Assembly (NCBI GenBank): GCA_016933335.1
Contig: JAFGBD010000059.1
Location: 34,929-98,928 of the forward strand
Origin: Bacteroidales bacterium
GTDB lineage: Bacteria > Bacteroidota > Bacteroidia > Bacteroidales > UBA10428
DNA: 64,000 nucleotides
Direction: 5' to 3'
Part shown: piece by piece, positions 18,736 to 28,981 of the stretch
Position numbering within the stretch: the first letter of the stretch is position 1
How the letters are laid out: each line of letters starts with the position of its first letter
Position numbers and translations under genes: made by a program
Notes under the pieces: model-generated
Told to the model about the DNA's origin: nothing
What the model saw: the letters and a program-made list of their open reading frames with translations, nothing else
Databases searched by the model: none

Positions 18736-19872
18736 TTGTTGTATTACATGAGCAAGACCGCCAGATATATTTTTATTATTCTTGGTGTTGTGTTGTTAGG
18801 ATATATACTCTGGTACTTTAAGAGTATTGTTGCTTATATCTTAATTTCAATGGTTCTTTCATTAATCGGTAAACCCGTCGTCGATATGCTTCTGAAGTTC
18901 CGGATCAGGCATTTCAGGTTACCCAGGTGGTTTTGTGCACTGACAACACTGATCCTGCTCTGGGTTATATTTTATACCTTCTTCAGGGTTTTCATACCGG
19001 TCATTGCAAAAGAAGCCAATGATCTGTCCGGCTTGAAAGTTCAGACCCTGACCGATGCACTGGATCCCATCATTACCAGGATTGAGTCATTTATTGATGA
19101 ATTAAGGATAGGAAGTATAAACAGCATATCTCTTTCCGAAACAATTGCTGAAAAAGTATCTGCCGTATTTAATATTTCAACCATCTCCAATCTTTTCAGC
19201 TCGATTGCCGGCATACTGGGTAACATTTTTATTGCCGTTTTTGCCATTTCTTTTATAACGTTTTTCTTTTTAAAGGATGAAAATATGTTTACCAATGCGA
19301 TCCTGCTCCTGGTACCTGAAAAACACACGAAAGCCTTTCAGCATGCCCTTGATTCAATCAAGCATTTGCTGATGAGGTATTTTGTTGGTATCCTGGCACA
19401 GATAACCGGTATTATAACACTTGTTACATTGGGACTTACAATCGTCGGTGTTGGATTCAGGCACAGCCTGGTTATTGGTCTGCTGGCCGGATTTCTTAAT
19501 GTTATACCCTATCTGGGACCATGGCTGGGTGCTATATTTGGTACGATCCTGGGTATGATTGTGAATATTGAAAAAGATTTTTACAGTGAACTCCTGCCAA
19601 TGGCCGGATATATGATACTGGTGTTTGTAATAGTGCAGGTTATAGATAATGTCGTGTTCCAGCCGGTTATTTTTTCAAGCAGTGTCAATGCACATCCACT
19701 GGAAATTTTTCTTGTTATCATGGTTGGTGCCAGCCTCGCCGGAATAATTGGTATGATACTGGCAATTCCTACATATACCGTATTACGGGTATTTGCCAAA
19801 GAATTTTTTAACCAGTTCAGGGTTGTGAAACAACTGACCAGAAGAATGGATCAAAAAAGTCGAAATGATTGA
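18736..19872 (+). CDS. AI-2E family (PerM-like) transporter
   Basis: The 378-residue inner-membrane protein has about eight hydrophobic segments in the pattern of the AI-2E/PerM family: two to three at the N-terminus, a soluble region about residues 90-150, and a cluster at the C-terminus. The conserved segment GLLAGFLNVIPYLGPWLGAIFG and the later DNVVFQPVIFSSSVNAHPLEIFLVI are diagnostic. Members export varied small molecules or act as Na+/H+ antiporters; the substrate here is unknown. The stop overlaps the next start by four bases. Confidence 0.9.
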   Translation: MLYYMSKTARYIFIILGVVLLGYILWYFKSIVAYILISMVLSLIGKPVVDMLLKFRIRHFRLPRWFCALTTLILLWVIFYTFFRVFIPVIAKEANDLSGLKVQTLTDALDPIITRIESFIDELRIGSINSISLSETIAEKVSAVFNISTISNLFSSIAGILGNIFIAVFAISFITFFFLKDENMFTNAILLLVPEKHTKAFQHALDSIKHLLMRYFVGILAQITGIITLVTLGLTIVGVGFRHSLVIGLLAGFLNVIPYLGPWLGAIFGTILGMIVNIEKDFYSELLPMAGYMILVFVIVQVIDNVVFQPVIFSSSVNAHPLEIFLVIMVGASLAGIIGMILAIPTYTVLRVFAKEFFNQFRVVKQLTRRMDQKSRND

Positions 19873-21254
19873 TGAATAAGCTAATTAAATACATTAGCAT
19901 CCTGATGTTTGCATTTCCGGTGCCTGTGATGCCGCAGTACTATTTCTCTGCTGATGATTCCGTAGGCTGCGATTCACTGACAGTTCATTTCACTTTTACG
20001 TCAACTGCCTCCGTTGATACAATTACATTTATCATATGGGATCTGGGTAACGGAAAGTTTGATACAACGCAGAATATAAGTGAAACTGTTACAACAACAT
20101 ATTATTATAATCCTTCACCATATCCGGTTATTGTATATATCAATGATCTTGACAACGGCGAACCGTTTATAAAAGATAATTACATTCATGTGCATCATTC
20201 AGTTACAGCAGACTTTACTGTTAAGGATACGAGCCAGCTTGCTCCATTCAGCTATTCTTTCAGTGATGCGAGCCTGTACTTTGATAATTCAACCACATTC
20301 ACATATGGCTGGGATTTTGGAGACGGAAATACGGGTACAGGGATGAATGCAGTACATACTTATGCTTCAGACGGCACATATAATGCATCACTGTCCATCG
20401 TTGACGGTTACGGATGTACCAGTACCAGTTCGCAGAGCATCACAGTTAATCCCCTGGCCGATATCACAGCAAGCCTAACTGAAGGCTGCGATTCGCTAAG
20501 GGTTAAATTTAACCTGATTGACGTTGATACCGACACCATATCTTCCATATCCTGGGATTTTGGTAACGGGCAAACCAGCAATAACCCGGATCCGGATACT
20601 GTATTATACATGGCTGACGATGAACAGCCGGTGAGTTATTTTTCAATCCGTGTTATCATCAACGGCGACTCTGAAAATGCCATTCAAAAAACAAACCTTA
20701 TCACCGTACACCGTTCTGTAAAAGCAATATTTGAATGCAAAGACACAATCGTTACTTCAAACAGCATCATCAAAGTCTGCTACAACCTCGATCCGTTATT
20801 TGACACCTCTGCAATTTATGAGTTTGAATGGAACGTGGAGGGATTTGAAACAAACGATGATGTCAGGCCTGTCTATACCTTTGCAAATTCATATGATACT
20901 GTACCTGCATCGCTCACTATCAGGGATTTAACATATGGTTGTTCTGATTCAAGCAGTCAAATGATAATTGTCATGCCTGAAACACCTGTTCAGAATGTAT
21001 TTACTCCCAACGGAGACGGGATAAACGAATACTTCATCATCAGTACAGGCGGTACTGTTCATCTGCAGATTAAAATATTCAGCCGGTCAGGTCTTCTGGT
21101 ATATCAAAGCGAAGGTACTGAAATTGTCTGGGATGGCAAATCGCCGTCAGGTGTTGAGCTTGCACCAGGGATTTATTATTATGTTTTAAGTTCAATTAGC
21201 GGTGATCCGGACGGGAAGTATAATAAAACCGGATTTGTTTACCTGTTGAAATAA
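19869..21254 (+). CDS. PKD-domain protein with type IX secretion (type B) C-terminal sorting domain
   Basis: The 461-residue protein has a signal peptide (MNKLIKYISILMFAFPVPVMPQ) and three or more PKD-like Ig folds, each with a WDFG-type strand (WDLGNGKF, WDFGDGNTGTGMNAVHTYA, WDFGNGQTSN). The last 85 residues are a gliding-motility-type sorting domain (VFTPNGDGINEYF, IFSRSGLLVYQSE, WDGKSPSGVELAPGIYYYVL). This class directs export through the type IX system to the cell surface. The ATG overlaps the upstream permease stop. The binding target is unknown. Confidence 0.9.
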   Translation: MMNKLIKYISILMFAFPVPVMPQYYFSADDSVGCDSLTVHFTFTSTASVDTITFIIWDLGNGKFDTTQNISETVTTTYYYNPSPYPVIVYINDLDNGEPFIKDNYIHVHHSVTADFTVKDTSQLAPFSYSFSDASLYFDNSTTFTYGWDFGDGNTGTGMNAVHTYASDGTYNASLSIVDGYGCTSTSSQSITVNPLADITASLTEGCDSLRVKFNLIDVDTDTISSISWDFGNGQTSNNPDPDTVLYMADDEQPVSYFSIRVIINGDSENAIQKTNLITVHRSVKAIFECKDTIVTSNSIIKVCYNLDPLFDTSAIYEFEWNVEGFETNDDVRPVYTFANSYDTVPASLTIRDLTYGCSDSSSQMIIVMPETPVQNVFTPNGDGINEYFIISTGGTVHLQIKIFSRSGLLVYQSEGTEIVWDGKSPSGVELAPGIYYYVLSSISGDPDGKYNKTGFVYLLK

Positions 21255-21384
21255 TGTATTGCAGCTCTGCCGGTTTGATCAGATTATACTGCTTAAACAC
21301 AGTTAAAATCAACAATCCGGTTTAAACTTATTTGTTTTCATTATGTTTAGACCATATTGAGTGGGTTAACCTGATTTTATCGTC

Positions 21385-22071
21385 ATGATACCGTTGAGAG
21401 ACACGATACCTGCAAAAACATTCCCGCTTGTAAACTGGTTGATAATTGTTGTCAATCTGGCCGTATTTTTAGCTGAACTGAGAATGTCTGAATCTCAGCT
21501 TGAAGACTTTTTTTATCAATTCGGGCTGGTACCATCCAAAGTTATGACGGCGCTCTTTGCCGATCCTTCATCGGTCAGGCTGGGGGTACTCTCCACTTTT
21601 GCCACAAATATCTTCATTCACGGCAATTTCCTGCATTTCATCGGGAACATGTGGTTCCTGTTCATTTTCGGTGATAATGTGGAGGATAAAATGGGCAAAC
21701 TGAATTACCTGCTGTTTTATTTGCTGGCAGGTTTACTGGCAGGCATGACACACTTCGCCCTTTACATACATTCAACAGTGCCTGCCATTGGAGCGTCCGG
21801 TGCCATTTCCGGAATAATGGCAGCATATATGTTTTTATTTCCGCGCAGCAGGATCATCACCCTGATACCTGTGTTTTATATCCTGCCGTTGTTTATCAGT
21901 ATCAGGGCATTTATTTTCATTGGAATATGGTTTTTGATACAACTTATAAACGGGGCAAGTCATCTCCTCTTTCACGGGGCAGCAACCGGTATTGCCTTTT
22001 GGGCACATATCGGGGGCTTCGTGGCAGGTGGATTGCTATTCAGGTTATTTGTAAGGAAGAAAGGAAGGTAA
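21385..22071 (+). CDS. rhomboid family intramembrane serine protease
   Basis: The 228-residue membrane protein has six predicted transmembrane segments. The catalytic dyad is Ser138 in GASGAISG and His208 in AHIGGFVAGG, and the HGNFLHFIGNMWFLFIFG segment of helix 2 is conserved. Rhomboids cut membrane proteins within or near the bilayer; the substrate is unknown. The gene stands alone between a type IX secreted protein gene and the convergent 1502-residue gene. Confidence 0.93.
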   Translation: MIPLRDTIPAKTFPLVNWLIIVVNLAVFLAELRMSESQLEDFFYQFGLVPSKVMTALFADPSSVRLGVLSTFATNIFIHGNFLHFIGNMWFLFIFGDNVEDKMGKLNYLLFYLLAGLLAGMTHFALYIHSTVPAIGASGAISGIMAAYMFLFPRSRIITLIPVFYILPLFISIRAFIFIGIWFLIQLINGASHLLFHGAATGIAFWAHIGGFVAGGLLFRLFVRKKGR

Positions 22072-22183
22072 TATACCGGTGTTTCTGACTATTACCGTAA
22101 CCAAAGACTCAACAGCGCCTGCCTGTCAGCGCCCGGTAATTGAATGCCGTAGCAGCTTTGATATACTGATTAACGGTTCCCGG

Positions 22184-25100
22184 TTACTGATCATCCCCAC
22201 TTCCGCCCCTTCTCTGTTCGAGCACATTCTGATACCTCCGGTAAAACAAGGCTTTCTTCCTGTCGGTTGAAACCATATAGATGTATGAAAGGCTGCCCTT
22301 GCCGCTGACTTTCTGTTTTCTTTCCTTTGGCTTCATGGCAATGATGGGATCAAGGAACTCTTTATTTGAAGAGAGCACCTGCAAAACGCCCCGTGTATAT
22401 CCAAAATAATACCATCTGCCTTCAGCCTCCAGGTAAATGTCGCATATATCACCACTGCGCTTTACCTGGATCTCAATAAAACCATCGAAAAGTTTGTTGA
22501 TCTGGATGTTATTGATACTTCCAACCCCTATCCTGCCGACCGACATATAGGATCTTGTACCAGGATCCCATTCAAGCTTTAAATCGTTAAAAACCAATGT
22601 ATGCTTTAATTCTTCAGGAACAGACCGGACAGTGCCAAACAGGTTCAGCTCATCTTTGAAAGCCCGGGCATCCAGTTTTCCTGCCAGTTCAACAATGGCT
22701 TTGTCGTATGTTGTACGATTCAGGTCTGCTGCCTGTACTCCCGGAATACTATCCAGTTCATTGGCCATAATATCAAGGATTTTCTCATCAAAAAAGAAGT
22801 CCAGCCCCATAAAGAGATCAAAAGTTGTGGTATTGTTAATGATATTGTGCCTGAGATTACCGGCCGTGGTGAAACTGACAAGCCCCAGGTCAATTCCCAG
22901 GTCAAGCTTGCCCTCCCCGTATAGTTCACAGTCTTCACGATGAAGGCTCAGATAATTTCCCGGGAGTTCTCTGTTAAGCAGTTTTTCCATAGATGATATC
23001 TTATATAACTGGGCAGGCTTTTCATAATAAAGGTATCCGCTTACAGGAATGATATTCCTGTCACTGTAATTCTTTCTTTGTGTCATAAATGCCGGGTAGA
23101 TGTGTACCGAATCGTAATACATAAAAAGTCCGGCAAATATCTTTGATTTATTGATATCAAGCGGTTGTTCGGGTACCGGAATATATATATTATAAGGATT
23201 TATTTCACATCTGAAATCAAGCCATCGCGGTTCTATCATGTCACAATTATGCTTTATCTTAATCGCCCCGTCAAATGTCATATATTTTTTATCAGCCTCC
23301 AGGTATACTTTTCCAATATATGAATAGTAAGGGCTCAGCTTAAAATTGTCAGGCTCGAAGATTTCACCCATAGCAATGGTCTGCATGTTTTCATCAACCT
23401 GAATCTGTTTAAAATGAATGTTTTGTATATCGCCATATTCATCTTCATAATCGTAATTGCCCAATCCGTCATAGCTCTTTCTTCCGTATATATTGATATT
23501 GGCAGAGTGAAACAGGTGGTACCTGGTAAGCATATTGGCTTTCACCCGTGCATTTTCCAGAGGCCGGATCCTGGCATCCTGCTCAACGGTGACCTTGCCT
23601 TCATCGGGGTAAACCCTGGCATCTGCCACATCAATATATTTCACCTGTGTGGCTTTAATAAGGTTGTTTTGATAATCGTAATATGCCAGTGGCGATACAA
23701 AGCTTAGTGAATCCTGCGCGGGATGCATAGAAATATAGGTAGGACCGACCGGCTCCTCATCCTCGGTTATTTCCTGCTGTGCAACAGGTTGTTGCTTTCT
23801 TGATCCCATGGCCATTTCCTTTTTGTTCATATCCCAGATAAAATAATCCAGATAGCTGATATAGCGGTTTTCAGGAAAATTTACCAGGCTGAAGTCTTCA
23901 TTTGAATTAAAATAGCCTTTCTGTTCCTTATAACTGATGTGAGATTTTACATTCTCGGTAAGTACTGTAAATCCGGTAGTATGAAGTGATTTCAGGTAAA
24001 AATCAGAGGTGTCGGCAAATATCTCGTCAGCATGATATGTAAACTGTTCAGATACAATTTCAGAGTTTTTCAAATCCATTTTACCTGAACCCGAAAGACC
24101 TGTCGGCTCAAGCTTCAGGTTCCCTGCCAGTTTGGTTGAATCATTAAACATGGTAAAATCGACATCTTTCTTATATGTATAAAATTCATCAGCATAAGGC
24201 AGCCAGTGAATGTAATTATTGACAGATGTGACACCGGGAAACTGCTGGCCTGAAGAAGATTTTACTATTTCAAAAGCAGCAGCATATGCATTGGTTGAGT
24301 CGGGATAAAAAATAATTTCATCCGAACGGGTTACTGATGTAAGATACTCAATGGTTCCTTTACCCCTTAATCCGTTATTTGTCATCTCGAACTCATTTTT
24401 AAAAATACCCCTTCCGTCATAAAGCGGAATCCCTTCTTCGGGTACAGAATATCTGAAACCCAATGATTTATCAGCCTGCAGCGAAAGCTGCTGACGGATG
24501 GGCGGAAAAATCCCGGCAGATACAAATTCACCGTCATAGAGCATATAATCCTTATTAAAGTTATCAAGGCTGTCCATTGTATACGGAAAAATCTCAAAGT
24601 AAAACTCATTCTGATCATATACCCCTCCCTGAATATCAGGTCGTTCGTAAAAAACGTAGGAGTTTTCCTTGCTGATAAATATCGGGTATTCAGGATAATT
24701 TTCCCGGCCGGATTTGTTGTCAGGGCTGTCAATAAGGAGTTCACCGGTGATATGCTGGATGACATTATTGACAGAGCTTATCTCAGGTCTGCCAAAGCCG
24801 TCCACCGCTCCGGTTCTGTATTTTATCTGAAGAAGATCAACGTTCTGCAGATTGACCTTAAAAGAATCATAACTAAAAAAAAGGTTACTTCCGTTAAAAG
24901 TAAACAATCCTGCAATGACTGTACCGTCAAACTGAAAATCCCTGTTTTTTTTCATAATAATTCGCTCTCTTTTCGGAATGATAATGACATTCTGCGAATC
25001 GCTGACAAAGATTTGAGGAATACCATTGATGGTCAGGTCAAAGGTCCGCAAATCAAAGGTTGCATTTTCAACAGGTGTTGAAGTTCTTGACGGAATGCTG

Positions 25101-26692
25101 ATCACGTCATAGTCGATTTTTGCAACACTGGCAGCAATATAGGTATGTAGCTTTGGTTTGATGGTGGCTCTTCCGGTGTTGGTGTCATAATATACAAAAC
25201 CTGCAACCGACATACGCATCAACATCTGTTTCACAAGATGAACCGGCATTTTCAGGTAGTTGGCAAACTCATCTGCAGAGAATTCCTCAGATTTTATTTT
25301 CCTTGAAAAACTACGGATCAATATCAGCGGGTGAACCTCATCCATTCCCTGCAATTTGTTGAACCAGTCGGAATTGAAAAAATCGGCTGATTCAAAATTT
25401 GCCCTGCCAATGGTAGCCCCAACAGGAGCCCTGAAATGCATCAGAGGCTCATCAGTTTTCCATACCAATTGTTCAATACTCATGTCAATATTATGATATG
25501 AATTGTAAAAGGGACTTTGTGAGGTGAACCTCTCTGATCTTGATAAGGTCAATTCACGGGCCGGTACAATATACCTGAAATCCAGACCCGGGTGAAAGAT
25601 TGAATCCCTGTCAAGATAAATAACCACACTTGTATTGACGCCATTGATCCTGTCAGCCCTGAAGGCATAGTATCCTGAATTTGCAAGCAGCAGCAGAGAA
25701 TCGTTCCTGAATATGAATATCCTGGCATTTTCATTCTGATCGCCTGTGCCAATAAGCTTTGAGCCCTGCATTGAAAGTCCGCCCTCGTAATCAATGTCAT
25801 CATAGAGGTTCTTAACATAGAAGTTCTTCTGGTATGAATCGAACTGAGGATAGGTTGCATCACCGGTGGATTGAATGTATTTAACCTTGTCAGTAAGGAT
25901 ACCTGTAAGCGGTTCAGGAAAAAAATACATGTTTGTAAAGACGACATTTTCAGCAATATATTCTGATCCGGTCATGTCGATCGTATAGCCTGATAATCTG
26001 GCATTCACAGAATCTCTGCTGTAACCACCTCTCTCCCAGGTGACGAGCCCCCCTTCTCCTGTCCATCTCTGTTCAAGGGGATCGTATTGTCCGCTGGTTC
26101 CATACAGAATAATGCTGTCGCGTTTGGAATAACATACCAGGTCTGCATCCGTGTATTCCAGGAGAAACACATCGTTGTTAATTAAGAAGCTGCAATCCGG
26201 AGGATCAGCTTTCCATATAGTCGAAGATGACATATAGATATAACCGGAATCAAGCAGGTTGATCGTAAATCTGAGAAAATCACCTGTTTTTGACAGGGTT
26301 ATTTTCTTCTGGTTCAACAGGTTGATAAAGGCTTTTTTCCAGATATCATATTTATCCGCACCGGTATTTGTGTTTCGAAAAGACATAATACAAAGCAGAA
26401 AATCCCTGAAGTGCGGATATGCCCTTGCCTTGTTATCCAGCAGGCTATTAAAGATGTCAATCAGCTCTTTCTTCTCATCGGCAGACATGAAATTCATACT
26501 GTCCAGTTCCCATATTTCAGTAAAATTCTTTAACACCACTTCATTTGCCTGTGTAATATTCTTTTTCATAAATATTTCAAGCTGGCTGATAAATTCACCC
26601 GGCTCTTCTGAAAATCTTTTCAATTCCTGCCCGGAAGCCGGATAAAAAACAAATCCTGATATAAGCAAAATAATGAGTCTTTTCATAATCAT
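22184..26692 (-). CDS. very large exported protein of unknown function (1502 residues)
   Basis: I do not recognise a named family. The protein starts with a signal peptide (MKRLIILLISGFVFYPASGQ; a start at 26686 is equally good). A helical region of about 120 residues follows, then a long beta-rich body full of short alternating strands and recurrent YDS and FxG patterns. A charged segment KMPVHLVKQMLMRMSVAGFV near residue 490 resembles a small winged-helix fold. The later part (for example KVTVEQDARIRPLENARVKAN) recalls OstA/LptD-type or AsmA-type beta-jellyroll repeats, but this is only an impression. The last 100 residues look globular. It has no type IX sorting domain, so it is probably periplasmic or attached to the outer membrane. 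Confidence 0.8.
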   Translation of the reverse strand: MIMKRLIILLISGFVFYPASGQELKRFSEEPGEFISQLEIFMKKNITQANEVVLKNFTEIWELDSMNFMSADEKKELIDIFNSLLDNKARAYPHFRDFLLCIMSFRNTNTGADKYDIWKKAFINLLNQKKITLSKTGDFLRFTINLLDSGYIYMSSSTIWKADPPDCSFLINNDVFLLEYTDADLVCYSKRDSIILYGTSGQYDPLEQRWTGEGGLVTWERGGYSRDSVNARLSGYTIDMTGSEYIAENVVFTNMYFFPEPLTGILTDKVKYIQSTGDATYPQFDSYQKNFYVKNLYDDIDYEGGLSMQGSKLIGTGDQNENARIFIFRNDSLLLLANSGYYAFRADRINGVNTSVVIYLDRDSIFHPGLDFRYIVPARELTLSRSERFTSQSPFYNSYHNIDMSIEQLVWKTDEPLMHFRAPVGATIGRANFESADFFNSDWFNKLQGMDEVHPLILIRSFSRKIKSEEFSADEFANYLKMPVHLVKQMLMRMSVAGFVYYDTNTGRATIKPKLHTYIAASVAKIDYDVISIPSRTSTPVENATFDLRTFDLTINGIPQIFVSDSQNVIIIPKRERIIMKKNRDFQFDGTVIAGLFTFNGSNLFFSYDSFKVNLQNVDLLQIKYRTGAVDGFGRPEISSVNNVIQHITGELLIDSPDNKSGRENYPEYPIFISKENSYVFYERPDIQGGVYDQNEFYFEIFPYTMDSLDNFNKDYMLYDGEFVSAGIFPPIRQQLSLQADKSLGFRYSVPEEGIPLYDGRGIFKNEFEMTNNGLRGKGTIEYLTSVTRSDEIIFYPDSTNAYAAAFEIVKSSSGQQFPGVTSVNNYIHWLPYADEFYTYKKDVDFTMFNDSTKLAGNLKLEPTGLSGSGKMDLKNSEIVSEQFTYHADEIFADTSDFYLKSLHTTGFTVLTENVKSHISYKEQKGYFNSNEDFSLVNFPENRYISYLDYFIWDMNKKEMAMGSRKQQPVAQQEITEDEEPVGPTYISMHPAQDSLSFVSPLAYYDYQNNLIKATQVKYIDVADARVYPDEGKVTVEQDARIRPLENARVKANMLTRYHLFHSANINIYGRKSYDGLGNYDYEDEYGDIQNIHFKQIQVDENMQTIAMGEIFEPDNFKLSPYYSYIGKVYLEADKKYMTFDGAIKIKHNCDMIEPRWLDFRCEINPYNIYIPVPEQPLDINKSKIFAGLFMYYDSVHIYPAFMTQRKNYSDRNIIPVSGYLYYEKPAQLYKISSMEKLLNRELPGNYLSLHREDCELYGEGKLDLGIDLGLVSFTTAGNLRHNIINNTTTFDLFMGLDFFFDEKILDIMANELDSIPGVQAADLNRTTYDKAIVELAGKLDARAFKDELNLFGTVRSVPEELKHTLVFNDLKLEWDPGTRSYMSVGRIGVGSINNIQINKLFDGFIEIQVKRSGDICDIYLEAEGRWYYFGYTRGVLQVLSSNKEFLDPIIAMKPKERKQKVSGKGSLSYIYMVSTDRKKALFYRRYQNVLEQRRGGSGDDQ

Positions 26693-26791
26693 CCGGTTAC
26701 TAGATTTAACAAGCCATTTTATTCAGGTCTTTTGCTTCTTAAGTTTGTAAGTTCAGCATAATGGGTTTCTCAGGTACTGGCAAGATTATAT

Positions 26792-26831
26792 AAAAAAACG
26801 ACAACAGGCAAAGGACTTATTGTCGTTTTTT
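26792..26831 (-). terminator. rho-independent terminator after tpiA
   Basis: An 11-bp stem (AAAACGACAA with TTGTCGTTTT) encloses a 15-base loop and is followed by a T run on both strands. It lies 22 bases after the tpiA stop, and because it is symmetrical it may work both ways. Confidence 0.8.
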
Positions 26832-26852
26832 CAACTTAGAATGCATTCAGAA

Positions 26853-27602
26853 TCAGAAAGCATGAACAATGCCCATAAAATCATCGGCATTTAAGGAAGC
26901 ACCGCCAATAAGACCGCCATCAACATCAGGATTGGCAAAAAGCTCCCGTGCATTGGAAGGCTTACAGCTGCCGCCGTATAGTATAGAAGTATCATCCGCA
27001 ATTTCTTTACCATATCTTGATACCAGCAGATCTCTGATTATTTTATGCATCTCCTGGGCCTGTCCTGATGTAGCTACAACACCTGTTCCTATGGCCCAGA
27101 CCGGTTCGTAGGCTATCACGATCCGGTTAAAATCACGATCCGGTAAATCAAATAATCCTTTTTCAATCTGGTTTTTTACCACAGATAAATGTTTTTTTGC
27201 TTTGCGTTCTTCAAGCACTTCACCACAACAGAATATCGGAATAAGATCGTTTTTAAGAGCCAGCTTTACTTTTTTATTCAATGTTAAATCATCCTCATTA
27301 TAATAAGAACGCCTTTCCGAATGTCCCACGATCACATAAGAAGCACCGGCAGATTTTATCATTTCGGCAGATACTTCACCTGTATATGCACCACTTTCTT
27401 CGGAAGCGCAGTTTTGCGCACCAAGAAACAATCCGTCGCGGTTAAGGATTTTTTTCACTTCGGAAAGATGAATAAAAGGAGTGCATAATATCACTGTCAC
27501 ATCTGTTCCTGATACCTTTTCATTAACAGTCCGCGCCAATTCTATTCCTTCCTGTAGTTTCCTGTTCATTTTCCAGTTTCCTGCAACAATTTTTTTTCTC
27601 AT
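26853..27602 (-). CDS. tpiA: triose-phosphate isomerase
   Basis: This glycolytic enzyme interconverts dihydroxyacetone phosphate and glyceraldehyde 3-phosphate. The 249-residue TIM barrel has the N-terminal GNWKMN motif with Lys11, the electrophile His in VGHSERR near residue 97, the catalytic Glu in [11 protein letters not shown] near residue 170, and the phosphate-gripping YGGSCKP and [10 protein letters not shown] strong promoter lies 57 bases upstream and a terminator follows, so it is probably monocistronic. Confidence 0.97.
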   Translation of the reverse strand: MRKKIVAGNWKMNRKLQEGIELARTVNEKVSGTDVTVILCTPFIHLSEVKKILNRDGLFLGAQNCASEESGAYTGEVSAEMIKSAGASYVIVGHSERRSYYNEDDLTLNKKVKLALKNDLIPIFCCGEVLEERKAKKHLSVVKNQIEKGLFDLPDRDFNRIVIAYEPVWAIGTGVVATSGQAQEMHKIIRDLLVSRYGKEIADDTSILYGGSCKPSNARELFANPDVDGGLIGGASLNADDFMGIVHAF

Positions 27603-27658
27603 ATTTCTGATTGATTTATCCTGTTTTGTATAAAATTTATATGTTATCCGATTTCAAA

Positions 27659-27691
27659 CAAAGTTACACTAATTTCAAAAGTAAAAACAAA
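27659..27691 (-). promoter_or_regulatory. promoter of tpiA
   Basis: The minus strand reads TTTG, 21 bases, TAACTTTG. Both boxes match the Bacteroidota sigma consensus (TTTG and TAnnTTTG) and the spacing is right. The -7 box lies about 57 bases upstream of the tpiA start. Confidence 0.7.
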
Positions 27692-27718
27692 TAAACTGAA
27701 CCTCCGGCCGCATCCGGA

Positions 27719-28954
27719 TTAATCCCTGTTCATCCTTCCGCAGAACCTGATTATAACAAGATTAAACACCGAGGCGAATAATAAAAAGCTGGCAGTGAAT
27801 GAATAAACGATCAATCTGGATTTCTCATTACGGATTTCACCCAGGGAGTATGACATCAGGTTACCTTCTAGTGCTTCAGGAATATTTCCTGAGTGCCACT
27901 TGTAAAGGATGGTACCGTCTTTCAAAAGCATAAGACCCGGATTTGACCTGATCATTGTTTTTAAAGTTATATTGTCTGCTGTGTATAATTGAAAATCTGG
28001 TTTTACCTGAGAAATAAACTTATCAATGACTTCATATGTTGATGAAGTGAGGCAATAGAACCTGCAATCTGCAGAATCGAATTTCGCCGACAGCTTATTC
28101 AGTTTCATGAAAGCACCTTTATCAGTCTGCTCCAGATCGTATGCGATTATTAAAAAACTATATCCCGGGTCAGACAATACTTCTTCAGTAATCTCATTAC
28201 CGTCAAGTGTGGTAATGGAAAAATCGTGTATCGGAGGCACATATCCCTCCCTGATGAGCTTTTGTCTTGTCTCTATCCACTGCCAGGTCGAGTCAGGAAG
28301 ATTTTGAATTGTATATTCCTTCTTTTTTCCATCCTTCTCATAAACAAAACTGAACTCATATTCATCAACCGGACTTCCCTCAGGTATGATCATTTTTTCA
28401 GGAATGTTTACACCTGTCTTGTAGGGTCTGAAATCAAGCAAAGGCAGATGGTAGTAACTGTATACAGCAAGCGTAATTCCGGAGAGAAAGAATATAAATG
28501 TCAGTAACCACTCCGAATGAACCCTGAAAAGCACGGGAAATTTGCTGCGCTGCATAAAAATAAAAACAGCCGGCAGAAACAAAATAACATTCTTCCAGAA
28601 TGTCTGCCAGTTAGTTAATATTACCGCGTCTCCAAAGCAGCCGCAATCTGAAACAGGATTGCTGATCGCCAGTTTCAATGTAATGATGGTAAAACCTGAC
28701 ATAAAAACCAATAATATCCAGCTGGTTATTCTAATACGAATGCCCATAAGTAAATTAAACCCGACAACCAGTTCAACAGTGCAAAGCAATAACGTTAATA
28801 TAAAGCCCAGGGGATTGAGGAAATCCAGGTGAAACGCTTCAAAGTAATCATAAAATTTCAATATGGTACCCTGAGGATCAACTGCTTTCACAAAACCGGA
28901 AAAAACAAATACAGATCCGACAAAAAGTGTGCTGATAATTCTAAGTAACTTCAT
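27719..28954 (-). CDS. BT_3928-like DoxX/MauE-type membrane protein with C-terminal redox-like domain
   Basis: The 411-residue protein begins with a DoxX/MauE-like four-helix membrane domain (VFSGFVKAVDPQGT, then a CGCFG motif near residue 105). The CGCFG cysteines are typical of this family and suggest a redox relay, as in MauE or vitamin-K-epoxide-reductase-like proteins. The C-terminal half, residues about 195-370, looks like a thioredoxin-fold domain without a clear CxxC (FLIIAYDLEQTDKG, FDSADCRFYCLTSS, MLLKDGTILYKWHSGN), and a last transmembrane helix follows. It lies between tpiA and tmk on the same strand. Confidence 0.8.
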   Translation of the reverse strand: MKLLRIISTLFVGSVFVFSGFVKAVDPQGTILKFYDYFEAFHLDFLNPLGFILTLLLCTVELVVGFNLLMGIRIRITSWILLVFMSGFTIITLKLAISNPVSDCGCFGDAVILTNWQTFWKNVILFLPAVFIFMQRSKFPVLFRVHSEWLLTFIFFLSGITLAVYSYYHLPLLDFRPYKTGVNIPEKMIIPEGSPVDEYEFSFVYEKDGKKKEYTIQNLPDSTWQWIETRQKLIREGYVPPIHDFSITTLDGNEITEEVLSDPGYSFLIIAYDLEQTDKGAFMKLNKLSAKFDSADCRFYCLTSSTYEVIDKFISQVKPDFQLYTADNITLKTMIRSNPGLMLLKDGTILYKWHSGNIPEALEGNLMSYSLGEIRNEKSRLIVYSFTASFLLFASVFNLVIIRFCGRMNRD

Positions 28955-28981
28955 GCTGATATTATATAAACCGATGAAAAA

